Notes under the pieces: generated by a model
What the model saw: the letters and a program-made list of their open reading frames with translations, nothing else
Told to the model about the DNA's origin: nothing
Database searches by the model: none
Position numbers and translations under genes: made by a program
DNA from: DASVCS01 sp036381495
GTDB lineage: Bacteria > Gemmatimonadota > Gemmatimonadetes > Longimicrobiales > RSA9
Assembly: GCA_036381495.1 (NCBI GenBank)
Contig: DASVCS010000093.1
Span: forward strand, 53,749 to 117,748
Direction of reading: 5' to 3'
Length of the DNA stretch: 64,000 nucleotides
Shown: positions 51,626 through 62,549 of the stretch, piece by piece
Layout of the letters: the number at the start of each line of letters is the position of its first letter
Numbering within the stretch: position 1 is the first letter of the stretch

Positions 51626-53026
51626 ATGGCGTTCGAAATCCCATCGGAGTTGATGGTCAGTGTCTCCGGCGTGCGCGGGCGGGTCGGCGAGGCGTTGACG
51701 CCGGAGGTCGTCACGCGGTTCGCGGCGGCGTACGGCGCGTACATCGGCGAGGTCGCGCGGAACGGTCGACCGCGGGTGGTGGTCGGCCGGGATTCGCGGA
51801 TTTCGGGGCCGATGTTCGTCCGGGCCGTGATCGCGGGGCTGCAATCGGTGGGGTGCGACGTCATCGACGTGGGACTCGCGCCGACGCCGACCACGTTGCT
51901 GGCGGTTCGGCGGCATCGTGCGGCGGGGGCGATCGTGGTGACCGCGAGCCACAACCCCGCGGAATGGAACGCGCTGAAATTCGCGTCGGCGGAGGGGATG
52001 TTCCTGGACGCCGAGCAGGCGCCGCGGATGCGGGCGTACGTGGCGGAGCGGCCGATTCCGCGAGCCGCGTGGGATGGAGTCGGAGGGGTCACGACGGATC
52101 CGGAGGCCGTGGCACGCCACCTCGAAGCGGTGCTCGCCATCCCCTACCTGGACGTGGAAGCGCTGCGCGCGCGGCGGTTCAAGGTGGCGCTGGACTGCAT
52201 CCGCGGGGCGGGCGCCGTTCTGCTGCCTCCGCTGCTCGAGGCGCTGGGGTGCGAGATGATCGGGATCCATCTCGAACCGGACGGCCGTTTTCCGCGGGCG
52301 CCGGAGCCGGTCGCGGCGAATCTGGGTGAACTGGCGCAACTGGTCCGGGAGAGCGGCGCCGATGTCGGCTTCGCGACCGATCCGGATGCGGACCGGCTCT
52401 CGCTGGTGAGCGGCAGTGGCCAGGCCATCGGCGAGGACTACACGCTGGCACTCGCGAGCGCACTGGTGCTGCGCCACCGCCCGGGGCCGGTCGTGACGAA
52501 CCTGTCGACGAGCCGGCTCCTCGATGACGTGGCGGCGGAGGCGGGCGTACCGCTCTACCGTGCGCCGGTGGGCGAGATCAACGTGGCGCGCCGGATGCAG
52601 GCGGTGGGCGCGGTGGTGGGGGGGGAGGGGAACGGCGGCGTGATCCTGCCCGACGCGCATCTGACGCGCGACGCGGCGGTCGCCGCCGCGCTGGTCCTGC
52701 AACTGCTGTTGGAGACGGACGTTTCGCTCGAAGCGCAGGTCGCGTCACGCCGCGCATACATCATCATGAAGGACAAGCTCCCGCGTGGCGGCGGGCCACC
52801 GGCCACGATCTACGACGAACTGGCGGGGCATCTGGATGCGCCGGAGACCGATCGCCAGGACGGACTGCGACTGGCGTGGCCGGCCGCGGCGAAATGGCTT
52901 CATATCCGTCCGTCGGGGACGGAGCCGATCCTGCGAATCATCGCCGAGGCGCCGACGGAGGGCGAGGCGCGAGAATTGATCGAGCGTGCGCGGGCCGTGG
53001 CCGAGCAGAGCGAGGCGCACACATAG
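51626..53026 (+). CDS. glmM: Phosphoglucosamine mutase (GlmM) or related phosphohexomutase
   Basis: A 466-residue alpha-D-phosphohexomutase. The catalytic phosphoserine motif TASHNP lies at 106-111 (Ser108), the metal loop DPDADR near 252-257, the sugar-binding loop GEGNGGVI at ~333, and the C-terminal phosphate loop RPSGTEPILRI. The family covers GlmM, ManB and PGM. The following glmS gene makes glucosamine-6-phosphate, the GlmM substrate, so GlmM is the likely identity. The start was set at ATG 51626, preceded by GGAGG; a longer frame reaches into the upstream repeats. It supplies UDP-GlcNAc for cell wall and envelope. Confidence 0.85.
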   Translation: MAFEIPSELMVSVSGVRGRVGEALTPEVVTRFAAAYGAYIGEVARNGRPRVVVGRDSRISGPMFVRAVIAGLQSVGCDVIDVGLAPTPTTLLAVRRHRAAGAIVVTASHNPAEWNALKFASAEGMFLDAEQAPRMRAYVAERPIPRAAWDGVGGVTTDPEAVARHLEAVLAIPYLDVEALRARRFKVALDCIRGAGAVLLPPLLEALGCEMIGIHLEPDGRFPRAPEPVAANLGELAQLVRESGADVGFATDPDADRLSLVSGSGQAIGEDYTLALASALVLRHRPGPVVTNLSTSRLLDDVAAEAGVPLYRAPVGEINVARRMQAVGAVVGGEGNGGVILPDAHLTRDAAVAAALVLQLLLETDVSLEAQVASRRAYIIMKDKLPRGGGPPATIYDELAGHLDAPETDRQDGLRLAWPAAAKWLHIRPSGTEPILRIIAEAPTEGEARELIERARAVAEQSEAHT

Positions 53027-53134
53027 ATCGGTGGGCGCTTCCGCGGCGTCCGGGCAGGGTTGCGACGCGGGAGGGGACCATCCACTTTGCAACATCCGTG
53101 GTAGACCGTCCCGGTCCGCTGCGAGGGAGGAGAG

Positions 53135-54967
<1,833 letters not shown>

Positions 54968-55039
54968 CGTGTCCGGCGTTCGGCGGGCGTCGGCGCTGCG
55001 GATCGAGGTCCCCGTTCGTCGCGGGGTGGTGGGGTAGGC

Positions 55040-55480
55040 GTGCGGGTCGTGCTCCAGCGCGTGTCCCGCGCGCGCGTCACGGTGGAGGGCCGCACGATCG
55101 GCGCGATCGGCCGCGGCTACCTGCTGCTGGTCGGGTTCCGCGCCGAGGATGACGAGGACGTGTTGCGGTGGATGGCCGACAAGATCGTGGCGCTCCGACT
55201 CTTCCCGGATGCCGAGGGGAAGATGAACCAGGCGCTGGACGCGGTCGGCGGTGATGTTCTGGTGGTCAGTCAGTTCACGCTCTACGGCGATGCGCGCAAG
55301 GGCCGGCGTCCGAGCTTCGTCGCCGCGGCGGCCCCGGAGGTCGCGGTCCCGTTGTACGAACGTTTCGTCACACTGTTGCGGGAGCGCGCCCCCGGTGCGG
55401 TCGAGACCGGCGAGTTCGGTGCGATGATGGATGTCGAGCTGGTGAACGACGGTCCCGTCACACTGATCCTGGAGCGATGA
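55040..55480 (+). CDS. dtd: D-aminoacyl-tRNA deacylase (Dtd)
   Basis: A 146-residue enzyme that removes D-amino acids mischarged onto tRNA. The motifs MRVVLQRVSRARVTVEG (start), VVSQFTLYGDARKGRRPSF (catalytic SQxT) and the Gly-Pro motif NDGPVTLILE are all present. GTG start. Its stop overlaps the maf ATG (ATGA), and maf overlaps mtnA, so the three form one tight unit. It lies 72 bp after glmS. Confidence 0.95.
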   Translation: MRVVLQRVSRARVTVEGRTIGAIGRGYLLLVGFRAEDDEDVLRWMADKIVALRLFPDAEGKMNQALDAVGGDVLVVSQFTLYGDARKGRRPSFVAAAAPEVAVPLYERFVTLLRERAPGAVETGEFGAMMDVELVNDGPVTLILER

Positions 55481-56115
55481 TGGCGGATTCGGCGCGGAGC
55501 GGCGCCGGGCGACGGGGGGCGGTACCTCCGCTGGTGTTGGCGTCGGGCTCGCCGCGCCGCGCACAACTCCTGGCGATGCTGGGGCTGCGTTTCGAGACGG
55601 TGCCGGCGGGGATCGAGGAGACGCCGCGGGAGGATGAGGCGCCGGCGCAGCTCGCGGAGCGCCTGGCGTGCGAGAAGGCGCGCGCGGTGGCGCGGCAACG
55701 GCCGGATGCGCTGGTGATCGGGAGCGACACGCTGGTGGTGGTGGACGGAGAGATCGTGGGGAAGCCGCGGGATCGCGATGAGGCAGTGGAGATGCTGCTG
55801 CGGCTCCAGGGCCGCGAACACCGGGTCGAGACCGGAATCGCGGTCGCGGCTCCGGATGGGCGCCTCGAGAGCTCGATCGAGGGCGTTCGCGTCCGGTTCC
55901 GGCCGTTCGACCGGGAGACGGCGGAGGCGTACGTCGCGACCGGAGAGCCGCTCGACAAGGCGGGGAGCTACGGGATCCAGGGATACGGCGCGACGCTGGT
56001 CGACTGGATCGAGGGCGACTTCTTCGCGGTGATGGGTCTGCCGATCGCGCGGATGGTGTCGCTGTTTCGCGCGCTCGGGTGGCGTTACGATTTCTCGGGG
56101 TTCGAGCCGCTGTGA
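55477..56115 (+). CDS. maf: Maf family nucleotide pyrophosphatase
   Basis: A 212-residue Maf protein (formerly 'septum formation inhibitor'), which hydrolyses non-canonical or modified nucleoside triphosphates such as m5UTP or dTTP. It has LASGSPRRAQLLAMLG (N-terminal phosphate region), CEKARAVA, VIGSDTLVVVDGEIVGKP (catalytic Asp) and the DKAGSYGIQGYGATLV block. Two ATGs are adjacent at the start; the first overlaps dtd. Its TGA overlaps the GTG of mtnA. Confidence 0.94.
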   Translation: MMADSARSGAGRRGAVPPLVLASGSPRRAQLLAMLGLRFETVPAGIEETPREDEAPAQLAERLACEKARAVARQRPDALVIGSDTLVVVDGEIVGKPRDRDEAVEMLLRLQGREHRVETGIAVAAPDGRLESSIEGVRVRFRPFDRETAEAYVATGEPLDKAGSYGIQGYGATLVDWIEGDFFAVMGLPIARMVSLFRALGWRYDFSGFEPL

Positions 56116-57173
56116 GAGCGCTTCGCCACCCGGAAGCCATCCGTTGGTCGGCGGACGGCGAGCGGATCGACCTGCTGGACCAGACGCGGCTGCCGGAGGC
56201 GGAGGTGCGTCTCTCGCTCGGCTCCGCGGAAGAGGTGGCCGAGGCGATTCGCTCGATGCGGGTCCGGGGCGCGCCCGCGATCGGCATTGCGGCCGCCATG
56301 GGCATGGCGGTGGAAGCGGCGCGAAACGCGGGCGTTTCCGGCGCGGCGCTGGATGCGGCGCTGGCCGCGGGATACGATCTGCTGCTGGCCACGCGGCCGA
56401 CGGCGGTCAATCTGCGGTGGGCGCTCGAGCGGATGCGACGTTGCGCCGCGGCGTCGCGACGGGATCCGCCGGCCGCGGTGGCGCGGGCGCTGCGGGAAGA
56501 GGCGACGGCGATCCTCGAGGAGGATCGGGCGATGTGCCGCCGGATCGGCGAGCATGGGCTCTCGGTGCTCCCGCCGGGGCCGGTTCGGATTCTGACGCAC
56601 TGCAATGCGGGCGCGCTGGCGACGGGCGGGATGGGGACGGCGCTGGCGCCGATCTACCGGGCGCACGCGGAGGGACGCAAGGTGTGCGTCTACGCGGGCG
56701 AGACGCGACCGCTGCTCCAGGGCAGTCGGCTGACGGCGTGGGAGCTGAGCCGGGCGGGCGTGCCCGTCACGTTGCTCGCGGACACGGGAGCCGGCTCGCT
56801 CTTCGCTGCGGGGATAGTGGATGCGGTGATCGTGGGCGCGGACCGGATCGCGGGGAACGGGGACGTCGCCAATAAGGTCGGTACCTACGCGCTCGCGGTG
56901 CTCGCGCGGCATCACGGCGTGCCGTTCTACGTGGCGGCGCCGACGAGCACGCTCGATCCGGCCACGCCGACGGGCGCGGAGATCCCGATCGAGGAGCGGG
57001 ACGCGGATGAGGTCCGCCGCGGCTTCGGGCGTCTGACCGCGCCGCCGACCGTACCGGTCCACACGCCGGCGTTCGACGTCACGCCGGCAACGCTGGTGAC
57101 GGCGATCATCACGGATCGCGGTGTGCTGCGGCCGCCGTACGGTGCGTCGATTCGGGAAGCGCTGGAGATCTAG
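56112..57173 (+). CDS. mtnA: S-methyl-5-thioribose-1-phosphate isomerase (MtnA)
   Basis: A 353-residue isomerase of the methionine salvage pathway (MTR-1-P to MTRu-1-P). Signature segments are MRVRGAPAIGIAAAMGMA, ILTHCNAGALATGGMGTAL (catalytic Cys), and GADRIAGNGDVANKVGTY (catalytic Asp). GTG start (GTGA) coupled to maf; an apparent longer frame inside maf was not used. The TAG stop lies in the CTAG that borders repeat copy C. No other mtn gene is in the window, so salvage may be partial here. Confidence 0.94.
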   Translation: MRALRHPEAIRWSADGERIDLLDQTRLPEAEVRLSLGSAEEVAEAIRSMRVRGAPAIGIAAAMGMAVEAARNAGVSGAALDAALAAGYDLLLATRPTAVNLRWALERMRRCAAASRRDPPAAVARALREEATAILEEDRAMCRRIGEHGLSVLPPGPVRILTHCNAGALATGGMGTALAPIYRAHAEGRKVCVYAGETRPLLQGSRLTAWELSRAGVPVTLLADTGAGSLFAAGIVDAVIVGADRIAGNGDVANKVGTYALAVLARHHGVPFYVAAPTSTLDPATPTGAEIPIEERDADEVRRGFGRLTAPPTVPVHTPAFDVTPATLVTAIITDRGVLRPPYGASIREALEI

Positions 57174-57266
57174 AGCGGCTGTCGCATCGGTCCGGAGTCG
57201 CACCCCGCCTCGCGACCTCGCCGCAGGCGGCCGAGCGGCACTGGACCGGTGGGCGAAGCGCTCAAG
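57170..57266 (+). repeat. Interspersed ~95-bp repeat, copy C (MITE-like)
   Basis: CTAG-AGCGG to GCGCT-CAAG, with TCCGGAGTCGCA and GGCGGCCGAG inside. The left CTAG holds the TAG stop of mtnA (57171-57173). It lies 78 bp before the glpK start and matches copy B1 best at the right end. Confidence 0.7.
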
Positions 57267-57343
57267 TCGTCGCGGGCGGTGTATTGGACCCTTCCGTCTT
57301 GCAGTTGCGCGGAGGGCAGGACGACGTCGAGGGAGGCCCCACC

Positions 57344-58864
57344 ATGCCCAGGATTCTCGCCATTGACCAGGGGACGACCGGCACGACGTGTCTCGTGATC
57401 GACGAGCGCGGTGCCGTGCGTGGCCGTGCGTATGCGGAGTTCCCGCAATACTTTCCGGAAGCCGGCCAGGTCGAGCACGATGCGCGCGAGATCTGGGATG
57501 TGACGTTGCGCGTGGCGCGGGAGGCGGTGGCCGCGGCCGTCGGGGCGGGTGGCGCCGATGGCGCGCCGGTGGATGCGATCGGGATCACGAACCAGCGGGA
57601 GACGGTGGTGCTGTGGGACCGGGCGACGGGGGACCCCGTCCACCGCGCGATCGTGTGGCAGGACCGGCGGACGGCGGCGCGCTGCCGCGAGTTGAAGGAG
57701 GCGGGCCGGGAGGATTGGATCCGAGAGCGGACGGGGCTCGTGCTGGATCCGTACTTCTCGGCGACCAAGCTGGAATGGCTGCTCGACCACGTGCCGGGCG
57801 CCCGCGAACGAGCGGAAGCGGGCGAGTTGGCCGCGGGCACCGTGGATTCGTGGTTGATCTGGAAGCTGACGGGCGGCGCCGTGCACGCGACCGACCCGAC
57901 GAACGCCTCGCGCACGCTGCTCTACGACATCGAGCGGCTGGACTGGGATGATGAGCTGCTGGCGCTGTTTCGGATCCCGCGGTCGCTGCTTCCCGAGGTC
58001 CGCCCGTCGAGCGGGAGCTTCGGCCAGACGGAGGCGGGGCTGTTCGGTGCACCGGTCCCGATCGCTGGGGTGGCGGGCGACCAGCAGGCGGCGCTGTTCG
58101 GGCAGGGGTGCTGTGCGCCGGGGCTCGCGAAGAACACGTACGGCACCGGTGCGTTCCTGCTGCTGAACACGGGGACGGAGCGGATCGTCTCCGATCGTGG
58201 CCTGTTGACCACGGTGGCGTGCGGCGCGCGCGGGGAGCCGTGCTACGCGCTGGAAGGCTCGATCTTCATTGCCGGTGCCGCCGTGCAGTGGCTCCGAGAC
58301 GCGCTGGGGATCATCGCGAGCGCGCCGGAGACCGAGGCGTTGGCCCGAGAGTTGACGTCGAACGACGGGGTGTACTTCGTTCCGGCATTCGCCGGGCTCG
58401 GCGCGCCGCACTGGGAGCCGGAGGCGCGCGGCACGATCTTCGGTCTGACGCGGGGGAGCGGCCGCGCACACCTGGCGCGGGCGGCGCTCGAAGCGATGGC
58501 CTACGCCACGCGCGACGTGCTCGAGGCGATGGAGGCCGATGCCGGCGTCGAGACGAGGGAGCTCGGGGTGGATGGCGGCGCCGCGTCCAACGACTGGCTG
58601 ATGCAGTTCCAGGCCGATGTGCTGGCACTGCCGGTCCGCCGGCCGCCGCTCGTCGAGACGACGGCACTCGGGGCCGCCGGGCTCGCCGGTCTGGCCACGG
58701 GCATCTGGCGGGATGCCGCGGCGTTCCGTGCGGCGCAGGCGGGCTCCGTGCGTTTCGACCCACGGATGGAAGCCGCGTCGCGGGCGGCGTTGCTCGAAGG
58801 CTGGCGGCGAGCGGTCCACGCGGCCCGGGCCTGGGCCGCGGTGCAGCCAGGGATCGGGCGCTGA
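57344..58864 (+). CDS. glpK: Glycerol kinase (GlpK)
   Basis: A 506-residue FGGY-family kinase that makes glycerol-3-phosphate. N-terminal ILAIDQGTTGTTCLVID (ATP/phosphate), ITNQRETVVLWDR and VWQDRRTAARC (substrate), catalytic Asp in IAGVAGDQQAALFGQ, and the FGGY C-terminal DGGAASNDWLMQFQADVL. The ATG has a GGGAGG site. Upstream is repeat copy C, which leaves ~78 bp for its promoter. Starts a plus run with a small protein and the glycogen-debranching enzyme. Confidence 0.95.
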   Translation: MPRILAIDQGTTGTTCLVIDERGAVRGRAYAEFPQYFPEAGQVEHDAREIWDVTLRVAREAVAAAVGAGGADGAPVDAIGITNQRETVVLWDRATGDPVHRAIVWQDRRTAARCRELKEAGREDWIRERTGLVLDPYFSATKLEWLLDHVPGARERAEAGELAAGTVDSWLIWKLTGGAVHATDPTNASRTLLYDIERLDWDDELLALFRIPRSLLPEVRPSSGSFGQTEAGLFGAPVPIAGVAGDQQAALFGQGCCAPGLAKNTYGTGAFLLLNTGTERIVSDRGLLTTVACGARGEPCYALEGSIFIAGAAVQWLRDALGIIASAPETEALARELTSNDGVYFVPAFAGLGAPHWEPEARGTIFGLTRGSGRAHLARAALEAMAYATRDVLEAMEADAGVETRELGVDGGAASNDWLMQFQADVLALPVRRPPLVETTALGAAGLAGLATGIWRDAAAFRAAQAGSVRFDPRMEAASRAALLEGWRRAVHAARAWAAVQPGIGR

Positions 58865-58889
58865 AACGCACACGCGGCGGGTGGGCGTC

Positions 58890-59219
58890 ATGAACGGTTG
58901 GATCCCCCTGGTTCTCACCTTTCACCTCTCGATCGGCGGCGGTTCCGCCGCGCCGGAACCCGACCGCTGGTTCGCCGAGGACAAGCTGAAGCATTTCTTC
59001 ATGTCATTCGCCGCGACGAACCTGGCGTACGGCGCCGCGCGTACCGCGGGGCTGGGGAAGGGCGCCGCGGTGTTGGCGGCCGGGCTGGGCGCCGGCGCAG
59101 CCGGCGTGGGCAAGGAGCTGTACGACCGCGAGCACGGCGGTCCGTTCAGCCACCGCGACCTGGTCTGGGACGGGCTCGGGATCGGGGCGGGGCTGGTGCT
59201 GGCGGTGCACACGCGCTGA
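58890..59219 (+). CDS. Small hydrophobic protein (YfiM/DUF2279-like)
   Basis: A 109-residue protein. The N-terminus (NGWIPLVLTFHLSIGGGSAA) may be a signal or anchor. The core EDKLKHFFMSFAATNLAYGA, then GVGKELYDREHGGPFSHRDLVWDGLGIG resembles YfiM/DUF2279 proteins (DKxxHF...GxxKExxD...DxxxNxxG) of unknown function. It begins 25 bp after glpK and 11 bp precede the debranching gene. The start ATG has a GGGTGGG site. Confidence 0.6.
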   Translation: MNGWIPLVLTFHLSIGGGSAAPEPDRWFAEDKLKHFFMSFAATNLAYGAARTAGLGKGAAVLAAGLGAGAAGVGKELYDREHGGPFSHRDLVWDGLGIGAGLVLAVHTR

Positions 59220-59230
59220 GTCGAAAGCGG

Positions 59231-61225
59231 ATGGAGTTGCCGCCGCCGCTGGTCGTGGCATCCTCGCGGCTGCACGACTTCGAGTCGGGCTCGCGCCTCG
59301 AGTGGCTCGAGACGGATGGCCGGGGCGGGTATGCCGCCGGGACGGCCGTCGGCGCGAACACTCGCCGCTACCACGGCATCCTCGTTGTCGCGCGGCGGCC
59401 GCCCGCCGACCGCGTGGTCCTCCTCTCCCGTCTCGACGAAGTGATCCTCACGGCCGACGGCGAGCGCTTCGAGATCTCCGCGAACGTCTACCCGGGGGCG
59501 ATCCATCCGCAGGGCCACCGCCTGCTCGAGGCGTTCGCGCTCGATCCCTGGCCGGTGTGGCGCTACCGGCTGGGTGCGCTCACGCTGACGCGCGAGCTGT
59601 TCGTAGCTCGGGACCCGGGCGTGACGGTGGTGCGGTACCGCGTGGAGGGAGGCACGGCGCGGCTGGAGCTGCGGCCCCTCATCGCCGGCCGCGAGTTCCA
59701 CGCGCTGGTCGTGGAGAATGACGTGATCACGCCGTCCGTCGAGGCATCGGAACGCCGGCTGGTCCATCATCCGTATCCCGGGATCCCGCCGCTCGTCCTC
59801 TCGCACGATGGGGGCGCGTGGCGGGGCGACGGCGTTTGGGTCCACCAGACGGTCTACCCCCGCGAGACGGAGCGCGGCCTCGATGACCGCGAAGACCTGT
59901 ATCGCCCGGGCGTCCTCACGGCGACGCTCGAGCCGGGCCGGGCGTGGCGCGTGGCGTGCGGCATCCACCCGGTCCCGGTGGATGCGGTGGACGGGTGGGC
60001 GGATGCCGAGCGTTGCCATCGGGCGCGCGCCGCAGCGGAGGGGCGGCGGCTGGCCGGCGCGGACCGAGAGCTGGCCACGACGGCGGCGCGTCTGGGGATG
60101 GCTGCCGAGGCGTTCCTGGTGGAACGCGAGGCGGGCTGGACCATCGTTGCCGGCTACCCCTGGTTCGCCGACTGGGGGCGCGATGCGATGATCTCCGTGC
60201 CGGGGCTCTGTCTCGCGCGCGGGCGGGTCCGCCAGGCCGTCTCCGTGCTCGAGACCTTTGCGGCGCACCTACGCGACGGGCTGATCCCAAACCGGTTCCC
60301 GGATGATGGCGGCGAGGTCCCGGACGACCACTACAACGCGGCGGATGCGTCGCTCTGGTTCATCGAAGCCGTCGCGGCGGCGGCCGATGCCGGAGGCGAC
60401 GTCTCCGGGCTCTGGCCCGCCGTGCGCGCGATCCTCGCGGCGTACCGCGACGGGACGCGTTTCGGGATCGGTGCGGACGACGATGCGCTGGTGCGCCAGG
60501 GCGAACCCGGCGTGCAGCTCACATGGATGGACGCCCGGGTGGATGGGTGGGTCGTCACGCCGCGAGCGGGCAAGGCGGTCGAGGTCAACGCGCTGTGGTA
60601 CAACGCGTTGCGCCGGGCCGGCGAACTCGCCCGCGCCGTCGGCGCAGATGCGGGGCTATACGTGGAGCTCGCCGATCGGGTCCGCACGTCGTTCCGGGCC
60701 TTCCAGTTCGATGGCGGCGGCTATCTCTACGACGTCATCGATGCCGCCGGCCACGCGGATGCCACGCTGCGCCCCAACCAGCTCCTGGCCGTCTCGCTCC
60801 CGTATTCGCCGCTGACCCCGGAGTGGGCGGGGCGTGTGGTGCGCGCCGTCGAGCGCGCACTGCTCATCCCGCTCGGGGTGCGTACCCTGGCACCCGACGA
60901 TCCGCTGTACCGGGGCAGCTATGGCGGAAGCCAGCACGAGCGGGACGCGGCGTACCACCAGGGAACCGCGTGGCCGTGGCTCCTCGGGCCGTTCATCACC
61001 GCGTACCTGCGGGTCCATGGACGGCTCCGCGATGCGCGCGCCCGGATGCGTTCGCTCTTCGCCGCCGTGCCGGCCCACCTGGACGCGTACGGCATGGGCC
61101 AGATCGCAGAGGTGCTCGCCGGAGATCCGCCGCACGCGCCGGGAGGCTGTTTCGCCCAGGCATGGAGCTGCGCGGAGTTGCTGCGGGTCCTGCCGATGGT
61201 GGCGGCCGCGCCGGAGGCGCGTTAA
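59231..61225 (+). CDS. Glycogen debranching enzyme (GH133 amylo-alpha-1,6-glucosidase)
   Basis: A 664-residue protein. The N-terminal beta domain (LEWLETDGRGGYAAGTAVGANTRRYHG) and the C-terminal (alpha/alpha)6 barrel with YPWFADWGRDAMISVPGLCL, YNAADASLWFIEAV and GSYGGSQHERDAAYHQGTAWPW are those of the bacterial/archaeal GDE family (GH133). The catalytic Asp of WGRD and acid of QGTxWPW region are in place. It hydrolyses alpha-1,6 links in glycogen or maltodextrin. It follows the small YfiM-like gene by 11 bp. Confidence 0.9.
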   Translation: MELPPPLVVASSRLHDFESGSRLEWLETDGRGGYAAGTAVGANTRRYHGILVVARRPPADRVVLLSRLDEVILTADGERFEISANVYPGAIHPQGHRLLEAFALDPWPVWRYRLGALTLTRELFVARDPGVTVVRYRVEGGTARLELRPLIAGREFHALVVENDVITPSVEASERRLVHHPYPGIPPLVLSHDGGAWRGDGVWVHQTVYPRETERGLDDREDLYRPGVLTATLEPGRAWRVACGIHPVPVDAVDGWADAERCHRARAAAEGRRLAGADRELATTAARLGMAAEAFLVEREAGWTIVAGYPWFADWGRDAMISVPGLCLARGRVRQAVSVLETFAAHLRDGLIPNRFPDDGGEVPDDHYNAADASLWFIEAVAAAADAGGDVSGLWPAVRAILAAYRDGTRFGIGADDDALVRQGEPGVQLTWMDARVDGWVVTPRAGKAVEVNALWYNALRRAGELARAVGADAGLYVELADRVRTSFRAFQFDGGGYLYDVIDAAGHADATLRPNQLLAVSLPYSPLTPEWAGRVVRAVERALLIPLGVRTLAPDDPLYRGSYGGSQHERDAAYHQGTAWPWLLGPFITAYLRVHGRLRDARARMRSLFAAVPAHLDAYGMGQIAEVLAGDPPHAPGGCFAQAWSCAELLRVLPMVAAAPEAR

Positions 61226-61234
61226 TCTTACGGC

Positions 61235-61483
61235 ATGGAATCCGTGATCATTGCGCTCCTCGTCGTGGCGGCGGCCGCTGCCGTTTCCTGGCCGCTCGCG
61301 GAGCAGCGCCGCGGCCGGTGGGCGCGGCCGCCATCGCCGCTGGCTGAGGCGGCGCTGGATGAGGCGGTCGGCCGCTACCGCGTCGCGCTCCGCGCCGGCA
61401 CCGTATGCAGTCGCTGCCGCTTCGCGAACCCGAGCGGCAGCCGCTTCTGCGCCGACTGCGGCCGGCGGCTGTCCGGAGCGTAG
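61235..61483 (+). CDS. Membrane-anchored zinc-ribbon protein
   Basis: An 82-residue protein: one N-terminal helix (VIIALLVVAAAAAVSWPL), a basic linker, and a C-terminal zinc ribbon with two CxxC knuckles (CSRCRFANPSGSRFCADC). Such ribbons often mediate protein or nucleic-acid contacts. It lies between the debranching enzyme (9 bp) and the threonine aldolase (10 bp). No function can be assigned. Confidence 0.65.
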   Translation: MESVIIALLVVAAAAAVSWPLAEQRRGRWARPPSPLAEAALDEAVGRYRVALRAGTVCSRCRFANPSGSRFCADCGRRLSGA

Positions 61484-61493
61484 GGGGCCCGAG

Positions 61494-62549
61494 ATGGCGC
61501 CGCGGGACGTCGTCGATCTGCGCAGCGACACGGTCACGCGACCGACGCCCGGGATGCGCGAGGCGATCGCGCACGCCGAGGTGGGCGACGACGCACTCGG
61601 GGACGATCCGACCGTGAAGCGCCTCGAGGAGCGCGTCGCCGCGCTGCTCGGCAAGGAGGCCGCGCTCTTCCTGCCGAGCGGGATCATGGCGAACCAGACG
61701 GCGATCGCGGTGCTGACGTCGCCGGGCACCGAGGTCGTGACCGACGCGACGGGCCACATCGTCGACTGGGAGGATGGGGCGCCGGCGCAGTGGTCCGGCG
61801 TGCAGCTCCGGACGGTGCCGACGCAGGATGGGTTGCTCTCGCCGGATGCGGTCGAGGCGGCGATCCGGCCGCCAGGTCCGCTCTCCCTGCGCACCTCGCT
61901 CATCTGCCTCGAGAACACGCACAACGCTGCCGGCGGACGCATTCTGCCCCTCGAGACGATGCGCGCGATCCGGCGCGTCGCCGAACGACGTGGCGTTCCC
62001 ATCCATCTGGACGGCGCCCGCCTCTGGAACGCCTCCGTGGCGACGGGCACACCCGAGTCGGCATGGGCTGCCGAGGCCGACACGGTGATGGTCACGCTCT
62101 CGAAGGGGCTGGGCTGCCCGGTCGGCTCGGTCCTCGCCGCGTCGCGCACACTCATCGAAGAGGCGTGGCGGGTCCGGCGCCGGCACGGCGGCGGGATGCG
62201 CCAGGTAGGGATCCTCGCCGCGGCCGGGCTCTACGCGCTGGACCACCACCGCGATCGGCTCGAGGAGGACCACGCCCGCGCGCGCCGCCTGGCCGAACGC
62301 CTGGAGAACGTCCCCGGCATCCGGGTCGTGCCGCCGGAAACGAACATCGTCATGCTCGACATCGAGCGCGACGACCTCGACGCCGACGGCCTCCTGGCAC
62401 GGCTCGCCGAGCAGGGCGTGCTGCTCAGCCGGTTCACCGACCGCCGCGTGCGCGCGGTCACGCACCTGGACATCGACGACCGCGCGATCGAGAGGGCCGC
62501 GGATGCGGTCACGGCAGCGCTGGAGGCACGCCGCGTGGTGCGGGCGTAG
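61494..62549 (+). CDS. ltaE: Low-specificity L-threonine aldolase
   Basis: A 351-residue PLP enzyme that splits L-threonine/allo-threonine to glycine and acetaldehyde. Signature segments are VVDLRSDTVTRPTPGM, GDDALGDDPTVKRLEE, LFLPSGIMANQTAI, ENTHNAAGGRI, PIHLDGARLWNAS and the PLP lysine in VMVTLSKGLGCPVGS. The start was placed at ATG 61494 because the family N-terminus begins there. It is the last gene of the glpK run; a ~390-bp gap with repeat copy D follows before recA. Confidence 0.93.
   Translation: MAPRDVVDLRSDTVTRPTPGMREAIAHAEVGDDALGDDPTVKRLEERVAALLGKEAALFLPSGIMANQTAIAVLTSPGTEVVTDATGHIVDWEDGAPAQWSGVQLRTVPTQDGLLSPDAVEAAIRPPGPLSLRTSLICLENTHNAAGGRILPLETMRAIRRVAERRGVPIHLDGARLWNASVATGTPESAWAAEADTVMVTLSKGLGCPVGSVLAASRTLIEEAWRVRRRHGGGMRQVGILAAAGLYALDHHRDRLEEDHARARRLAERLENVPGIRVVPPETNIVMLDIERDDLDADGLLARLAEQGVLLSRFTDRRVRAVTHLDIDDRAIERAADAVTAALEARRVVRA

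Noticed and set aside
53027..53134. A glmS ribozyme in the leader of glmS
   Set aside because: The ~108-bp gap is too short, and no ribozyme core was seen.
58862..58890. TGAAAC near the end of glpK as an ECF promoter for the small YfiM-like gene
   Set aside because: TGAAAC overlaps the glpK stop; the spacing to the CGTC-like -10 is 18 bases and the predicted start point would fall after the ATG.
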